64,000 bases of DNA from the NCBI RefSeq assembly GCF_035930445.1, contig NZ_CP142394.1, positions 1,769,501-1,833,500 of the forward strand, read 5' to 3'. Origin of the DNA: Sphingopyxis chilensis. Lineage in GTDB: Bacteria; Pseudomonadota; Alphaproteobacteria; Sphingomonadales; Sphingomonadaceae. Under the pieces are notes generated by a model. The model was given only the letters and a program-made list of their open reading frames with translations. It was not told where the DNA came from and did no database searches. The translations under genes were made by a program, and so were the position numbers. Numbering within the stretch: position 1 is the first letter of the stretch; every line of letters starts with the position of its first letter. Shown piece by piece: positions 59,451 to 64,000 of this stretch.

Positions 59451-61088
59451 TTGATCGCTGCCGCCTTTGCGGCGGCGATGCCCGCGCAAGCCGCCGACGA
59501 TAGCGGCATGATCCTCAACGCGCTCGTGCAGGCGCGATTGGCGGAAGAGGGCGGCGAACCGGCAGCCGCGCTGTCGGCGCTGTCCGCCGTATCGAGTGCG
59601 GCGCCGGACCTGCCGGGTATCCGCGGACGGATGCTCGAACAAGCGATCGAGGCGGGCGATCTCGACTCCGCGCACGATGCGGCGCAGCGCCTGTGGGCGG
59701 CGGGCGAGCGGCGTTTCGACGCGCAACTGGTGCTGATGGTCGATGCCATGCGCCGGTCTGACTGGAAGGCGGCGCGCTCCTATATGGCGGGCCGCGCCGA
59801 CAAGGCGGGTGCCGACACCATCGCGCGGCTGATCCTGCCGACGGTGAATGCGTGGATCGACGTCGGCGCGCGCGAAAATTTCCCCGAACAGCATCTGCTG
59901 GCGGTCAACAGCCGGACGCGGCCAGAGCCCGCGCTGACGCTGCAGGTCGCACTTGTGCAGATCGCGGCGAAACGTGCGGATTCGGCCGCAGCCCTGACCG
60001 ACGGTATCACGCTGACAGACCGGACGAGCCAACTTGTCGCCATGCGGGTCGCCGCGACGCTGGACAAGGCGGGCGAAAGCGAGGCGGCCGAGCGGCTGCG
60101 CGGGCGGATCGCCCTCGCGTCGGGGCAGCGCGAAGATCCGATGCTGCTGCTTCCCGACCAGCCGGTTTCGACGCCGCGGGCGGGCACGGCGCAATGGCTG
60201 GGCATTTTGGCCGACGGCCTTGCGCGGACTCCGAACGGCAGCACTAAGCTGCCCTTGTTGTTCGCGCGCGCGGCGTACTGGCTCAACGACGAAGATTGGG
60301 CGGTGCGGGCGACGCTCGTCGAGGCGCTCGACCGCAACGGCCAGTCCGAAGACGCGATGGCGCTGCTCGACACCGGCCGTCAGGCGTTGCCGGCCGTGTT
60401 GACGATGCGCCGCGCCGAACTGATGGCCGATGCCGGCGAGCTTGCGGGCGCGGCGGCGCTTGCCGAGACCGCCGCCAACGCCAATCCCGCGCGTGGGCTG
60501 CTTGTCCGCTTCGCCGATATCGCGCGGCGTTCGGGCGACCCTGCGGCGGCCGCGAGCGCCTATGAGCGGCTCGGGGCGGCGCTGGGCGACGACGAAGGCG
60601 ATCGGGCGTTGCGCGGGACGTTGCTGATCGCGCGTGCGGACTTGCTGCTGCAGGCGGGGCGTTGGGACGAAGCGGCGGCGCTGATGGAGCAGGCCGTCGC
60701 GTTGCGGCCCGGCGACGCGTCGATACTGAATTTTGCCGGCTATTCCGCGCTCGAACGGCGGAAGGACATGCCGCAATCGCTCGCGCGGATCGAAGCCGCC
60801 TGGCATCGCGAGCCGCAGAATGCGAGCATCAGCGATTCGCTGGGCTGGGCCTATTTCCTGACGGGACGGACCGACGATGCGGTCGATCTGCTGGAGCGGG
60901 CGCAGCGAGGCGAGCCCGAGAATCCGGTGATCGTCGAGCATCTGGGCGATGCCTATTGGAAGGCGGGCCAGAAGTTCCGGGCGCGGTATAACTGGCGCGC
61001 CGCGGCGCTGCTGGCCGAGGCGGAGATGGCGACGCGGCTGGAGGCGAAGCTGCGCGACGGGCTGACCCCCGCCACGACGGCGCCGTGA
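59451..61088 (+). CDS. Exported TPR-repeat protein
   Basis: 545 residues of mostly TPR-like helical repeats, clearest at the C-terminus (LNFAGYSALERRKDMPQSL, SISDSLGWAYFLTGRTDDAV, IVEHLGDAYWKAGQK). The N-terminus is a signal peptide, but the annotated TTG start at 59451 leaves it without a basic region. In the same frame just upstream, ATT at 59418 would add TRTCKPARFLL, a good basic region, overlapping the ETF-QO stop. The true start is therefore open. TPR proteins of this kind sit in the periplasm as scaffolds; partner unknown. Confidence 0.8.
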   Translation: MIAAAFAAAMPAQAADDSGMILNALVQARLAEEGGEPAAALSALSAVSSAAPDLPGIRGRMLEQAIEAGDLDSAHDAAQRLWAAGERRFDAQLVLMVDAMRRSDWKAARSYMAGRADKAGADTIARLILPTVNAWIDVGARENFPEQHLLAVNSRTRPEPALTLQVALVQIAAKRADSAAALTDGITLTDRTSQLVAMRVAATLDKAGESEAAERLRGRIALASGQREDPMLLLPDQPVSTPRAGTAQWLGILADGLARTPNGSTKLPLLFARAAYWLNDEDWAVRATLVEALDRNGQSEDAMALLDTGRQALPAVLTMRRAELMADAGELAGAAALAETAANANPARGLLVRFADIARRSGDPAAAASAYERLGAALGDDEGDRALRGTLLIARADLLLQAGRWDEAAALMEQAVALRPGDASILNFAGYSALERRKDMPQSLARIEAAWHREPQNASISDSLGWAYFLTGRTDDAVDLLERAQRGEPENPVIVEHLGDAYWKAGQKFRARYNWRAAALLAEAEMATRLEAKLRDGLTPATTAP

Positions 61089-61933
61089 CGGCGTTTAGCG
61101 AGACCGGCTGGGCCAAGATCAACCTCGCGCTGCACGTCCGGGCGCGGCGGGCCGACGGCTATCATGCGATCGAGACGCTGTTCGCCTTTGTCGATGGGGG
61201 AGATGCTATCGCGGCGGAGCTTGCAGAAGCGGACAGCCTCGCCATCGAGGGAGAGTTCGCCGCAGGGTTGCGCGCCGACAGCGACAATCTGGTGATGAAA
61301 GCGATCGCACTGCTCCGCGCGCGCTACGGCGCCGACCGCGTGCCGCCGCTGGCGGTGACGCTCACCAAGGCGCTTCCGGTCGCCGCAGGGATCGGCGGCG
61401 GGTCGGCCGATGCGGCGGCGATGGCGCGGCTTATCCGGGCGCATTTCCTGCCCGAGCTGGGCGACGCGACGCTTGCGCGGGTCGTGAGCCCGCTCGGCGC
61501 GGATATCGCCGCCTGTGTCGCGAGCACGACCTGTCTTGGCGTCGGGGTCGGCGAGGAACTCAGTCCAGTGCCCGAACTGCGGCTCGGCGGTACGCCGGTG
61601 CTGCTCGTCAATCCGCGGCAGCCGGTCGCGACGGGGCCGGTGTTTGCCGCCTGGGACGGGATCGATCGCGGGCCCTTGTTCACCGGGGCCGACCTGCGCG
61701 CGCAATTGTTGGGCGCGCGCAACGACCTGCAGCGCCCGGCGACCGCACAGTGCCCCGCGATCGCCGACATATTGCTCGAACTCGGCGCACTCAGGCCGTG
61801 GCTGGCGCGCATGTCGGGGTCGGGCGCGACCTGTTTCGCGCTGTTCGACGCGACGGCCGAGCGCGATGCGGCGGCAGCCTTGCTGGCGGAGCAGCGTCCG
61901 GACTGGTGGCTGATGGCAGGAGCATTAAGGTGA
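61085..61933 (+). CDS. ispE: 4-diphosphocytidyl-2-C-methyl-D-erythritol kinase
   Basis: 282 residues, GHMP kinase of the MEP pathway (the same pathway as ispH at 14138). GWAKINLALHVRARRADGYH at the N-terminus, the ATP-binding LPVAAGIGGGSADAAA, and ARMSGSGATCFALFD near the C-terminus are diagnostic. GTG start overlaps the TPR gene stop by four bases. Confidence 0.95.
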   Translation: MTAFSETGWAKINLALHVRARRADGYHAIETLFAFVDGGDAIAAELAEADSLAIEGEFAAGLRADSDNLVMKAIALLRARYGADRVPPLAVTLTKALPVAAGIGGGSADAAAMARLIRAHFLPELGDATLARVVSPLGADIAACVASTTCLGVGVGEELSPVPELRLGGTPVLLVNPRQPVATGPVFAAWDGIDRGPLFTGADLRAQLLGARNDLQRPATAQCPAIADILLELGALRPWLARMSGSGATCFALFDATAERDAAAALLAEQRPDWWLMAGALR

Positions 61934-62661
61934 GCGAAGCATGGCGGCAGATCGGCGAGGCGCGGGCAGGGGGCGTGCTGCTGATCGCGGATCATGCGTC
62001 GGCCCATGTGCCCGACGACGTCGATCTGGGCATCGATCGCGCGTTGCTGTCGAACCATATCGCCATCGACATTGGCGTCGCCGAGGTCGCGGCGTTGCTC
62101 GTCGAAAGCGGCGCGGTCGACGCGGCGATCCTGGGCGGCGTGTCGCGCCTCGTCGTCGACTGTAACCGCGAGGAAGATGCTCCGGGGGTGCTGCCGATCG
62201 CGAGCGACGGCCATGCAGTGCCAGGCAATGCACTCGACGATGCAGCGCGCGAGGCGCGGCTGGCGCGCTTCTTCCGGCCTTATCACGACCATATCGCCGC
62301 GACGATCGCAGCGCATCGGCCGGCGATGATCCTCTCGCTGCACAGTTTTACCCCGTCGCTGTCTGCGCATCCCGACCAGGCGCGTCCGTGGCATGTCGGG
62401 GTGCTCTATAATGAGGACGATCGTCTTGCTGCGGCTGCCATTGCCGCGCTGGAGGCCGAAGGGCTGAATGTCGGTGACCAGCAGCCCTATTCGGGCAAAT
62501 TGCTCAACGCGACGATGAACCGGCACGCCGAGGCAAATGTCATTCCCTACGTCGGGATCGAGATGCGGCAGGATTTGGTCGGCGATGAGGCAGGGCAGGC
62601 ATTGTTTGCCGAAAGTCTCGGGCGCATGTGCAAGAAAGTGGCGTTGAACATCGCGACATAG
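61930..62661 (+). CDS. N-formylglutamate amidohydrolase family protein
   Basis: 243 residues. LLIADHASAHVPDDVDLG, DCNREEDAPGVLP, ILSLHSFTPSL and NRHAEANVIPYVGIEMRQDLV fit the N-formylglutamate amidohydrolase family, zinc peptidases-like enzymes of histidine breakdown. No hut genes are near, so substrate is open. The GTG at 61930 overlaps the ispE stop (GTGA). Confidence 0.88.
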   Translation: MSEAWRQIGEARAGGVLLIADHASAHVPDDVDLGIDRALLSNHIAIDIGVAEVAALLVESGAVDAAILGGVSRLVVDCNREEDAPGVLPIASDGHAVPGNALDDAAREARLARFFRPYHDHIAATIAAHRPAMILSLHSFTPSLSAHPDQARPWHVGVLYNEDDRLAAAAIAALEAEGLNVGDQQPYSGKLLNATMNRHAEANVIPYVGIEMRQDLVGDEAGQALFAESLGRMCKKVALNIAT

Positions 62662-62678
62662 GCGTGTAGAGGCGCATC

Positions 62679-62706
62679 TCGACGTCAATCTGTGAAATAA
62701 TATTAC
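62679..62706 (+). promoter_or_regulatory. Possible housekeeping promoter of ilvD (weak)
   Basis: TCGACG, 16 bases, TATTAC, ending 14 bases before the ilvD ATG. The AT-rich patch TAATATTACT stands out from its GC-rich surroundings. The match to -35/-10 consensus is partial. Confidence 0.3.
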
Positions 62707-62720
62707 TAGGAATATCGGGA

Positions 62721-64000
62721 ATGCCTTCTTATCGTTCGCGTACCACCACCCACGGCCGCAATATGGCCGGCGCCCGCGGCCTGTGGCGCGCGACGGGGAT
62801 GAAGGACAGCGACTTCGGCAAGCCGATCATCGCGGTGGTCAACAGCTTTACCCAGTTCGTTCCCGGCCACGTCCACCTCAAGGACCTTGGCCAGATGGTC
62901 GCGCGCGAGATCGAAGCGGCGGGCGGGGTTGCCAAGGAATTCAACACGATCGCGGTCGATGACGGCATCGCGATGGGGCACGACGGCATGCTCTACAGCC
63001 TGCCGAGCCGCGACCTGATCGCCGACAGCGTCGAATATATGGTCAACGCGCATTGCGCCGACGCGATGGTGTGCATTTCGAACTGCGACAAGATCACGCC
63101 GGGCATGTTGATGGCGGCGCTGCGGATCAACATTCCGGTGGTGTTCGTCTCCGGCGGGCCCATGGAGGCGGGCAAGGTCGTGATCAAGGGCAAGGAAGTC
63201 GCCCTCGATCTCGTCGATGCGATGGTCGCCGCCGCCGACGAGAAATATACCGACGAGGAAGTGTCCGATATCGAACGTGCAGCGTGCCCGACTTGCGGCT
63301 CGTGCTCGGGGATGTTCACGGCGAATTCGATGAACTGCCTGACCGAAGCGCTGGGATTGTCGCTGCCGGGCAACGGCTCGACGCTCGCGACGCACGCCGA
63401 TCGCAAGGAATTGTTCCTGCGCGCGGGGCGGATCGTCGTCGAGATGTGCAAGCGCCACTATGAGGAAGGCGACGATAGCGTGTTGCCGCGCAATATCGCG
63501 ACCTTCGAGGCGTTCGAAAATGCGATGAGCCTCGATATCGCAATGGGCGGGTCGACGAACACCGTGCTCCACCTGCTTGCCGCGGCGTTCGAGGCCGGGG
63601 TCGATTTCACCATGACCGACATCGACCGGCTGTCACGCCGCGTGCCGTGCCTGTCAAAAGTCGCGCCGGCGAAGAGCGACGTCCATATGGAGGACGTCCA
63701 CCGCGCTGGCGGGATCATGGCAATCCTCGGCCAGCTGGAGCGCGCGGGGCTGATCCACGCGCATCTGCCGACGGTGCACAGTGCGACGCTGGGCGATGCG
63801 CTCAACAAATGGGACATTTCGCGGACGAACGACCCCGATGTGCAGAAATTCTTCATGGCGGCGCCGGGTGGGGTGCCGACGCAGACGGCGTTCAGCCAGG
63901 ACCGGCGCTGGGATAGCCTCGACCTCGACCGCGAGGCGGGGGTGATCCGTTCGGCCGACCATGCGTTCAGCAAGGATGGCGGGCTTGCGGTGCTGTCGGG
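62721..64000 (+). CDS. ilvD: Dihydroxy-acid dehydratase, 3' truncated
   Basis: The first 426 residues are in the window; about 190 should follow. It makes the 2-keto acids of valine and isoleucine from dihydroxy acids with an iron-sulfur cluster. [38 protein letters not shown] and [19 protein letters not shown] carry the conserved cluster Cys, and [15 protein letters not shown] is a further family block. The frame is open to the right edge. Confidence 0.96.
   Translation, partial: MPSYRSRTTTHGRNMAGARGLWRATGMKDSDFGKPIIAVVNSFTQFVPGHVHLKDLGQMVAREIEAAGGVAKEFNTIAVDDGIAMGHDGMLYSLPSRDLIADSVEYMVNAHCADAMVCISNCDKITPGMLMAALRINIPVVFVSGGPMEAGKVVIKGKEVALDLVDAMVAAADEKYTDEEVSDIERAACPTCGSCSGMFTANSMNCLTEALGLSLPGNGSTLATHADRKELFLRAGRIVVEMCKRHYEEGDDSVLPRNIATFEAFENAMSLDIAMGGSTNTVLHLLAAAFEAGVDFTMTDIDRLSRRVPCLSKVAPAKSDVHMEDVHRAGGIMAILGQLERAGLIHAHLPTVHSATLGDALNKWDISRTNDPDVQKFFMAAPGGVPTQTAFSQDRRWDSLDLDREAGVIRSADHAFSKDGGLAVLS

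Overview
This is a high-GC stretch of ordinary chromosome from an alphaproteobacterium, most likely a member of the Sphingomonadales close to Sphingopyxis. The evidence is the gene order (argS, SPOR protein, nagZ, scpA, scpB, tatABC; lolCD, glutathione peroxidase, dnaE), the alphaproteobacterial form of homoserine kinase, and control sequences typical of the class: a GGAAC-N16-CGTT general-stress promoter, a GTTC-N7-GTTC LexA box and TTAA-N7-TTAAC CtrA-type boxes. The genus is inferred. I see no rRNA, tRNA, CRISPR array, prophage, insertion sequence or toxin-antitoxin pair. Nearly every base is coding, genes often overlap by 1 to 14 bases, and the only gap over 300 bases without a gene is 44838-45272.

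Layout. 1-4000: end of an omega-aminotransferase, a PhoR-type sensor kinase, a small Tat-exported protein and a fumarylacetoacetate-hydrolase-family enzyme. 4037-11184: a Tad/Cpa pilus operon on the minus strand, running cpaA, cpaB, cpaC, cpaD, cpaE, tadB, tadC, without the assembly ATPase cpaF/tadA. 11283-15964: a DauA-like D-amino-acid dehydrogenase, a DUF1508 protein, then rnhA, thrB and ispH overlapped on the minus strand, and a lipoprotein. 16101-22550: argS, SPOR protein, nagZ, scpA, scpB, tatA, tatB, tatC. 22566-28103: a previously unlisted 42-residue entericidin-like lipoprotein, mgtE, a cyclophilin, a nitronate-monooxygenase-like enzyme, nadC, an RNase T2 and a small membrane protein.

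28325-40907: a secreted amidohydrolase, a DUF952 protein, gyrA, a nucleotidyltransferase-like membrane protein, a coupled pair consisting of an unknown protein and a sensor kinase without its phospho-accepting histidine, then trpE and ppiD. 41087-51765: tpiA, secG, pyrG, a Crp/Fnr regulator, lolC, lolD, a DUF1579-like secreted protein, glutathione peroxidase and dnaE. 51843-64000: an acyl-CoA ligase, an SplB-like radical SAM protein, moaB, a soluble lytic transglycosylase, a uracil-DNA-glycosylase-family protein, ETF-ubiquinone oxidoreductase, a TPR protein, ispE, an N-formylglutamate-amidohydrolase-like protein and the start of ilvD.

No new defence or biosynthetic system is evident. The most interesting signals are regulatory or consist of missing parts: the stress promoter in front of the entericidin gene; the LexA box in front of the radical SAM gene; the same TTGACG-N4-CGTCAA palindrome in front of two flavoenzyme loci; a PdhS/DivL-like kinase with glycine in place of histidine, behind a near-CtrA box; and the pilus operon without its motor ATPase.
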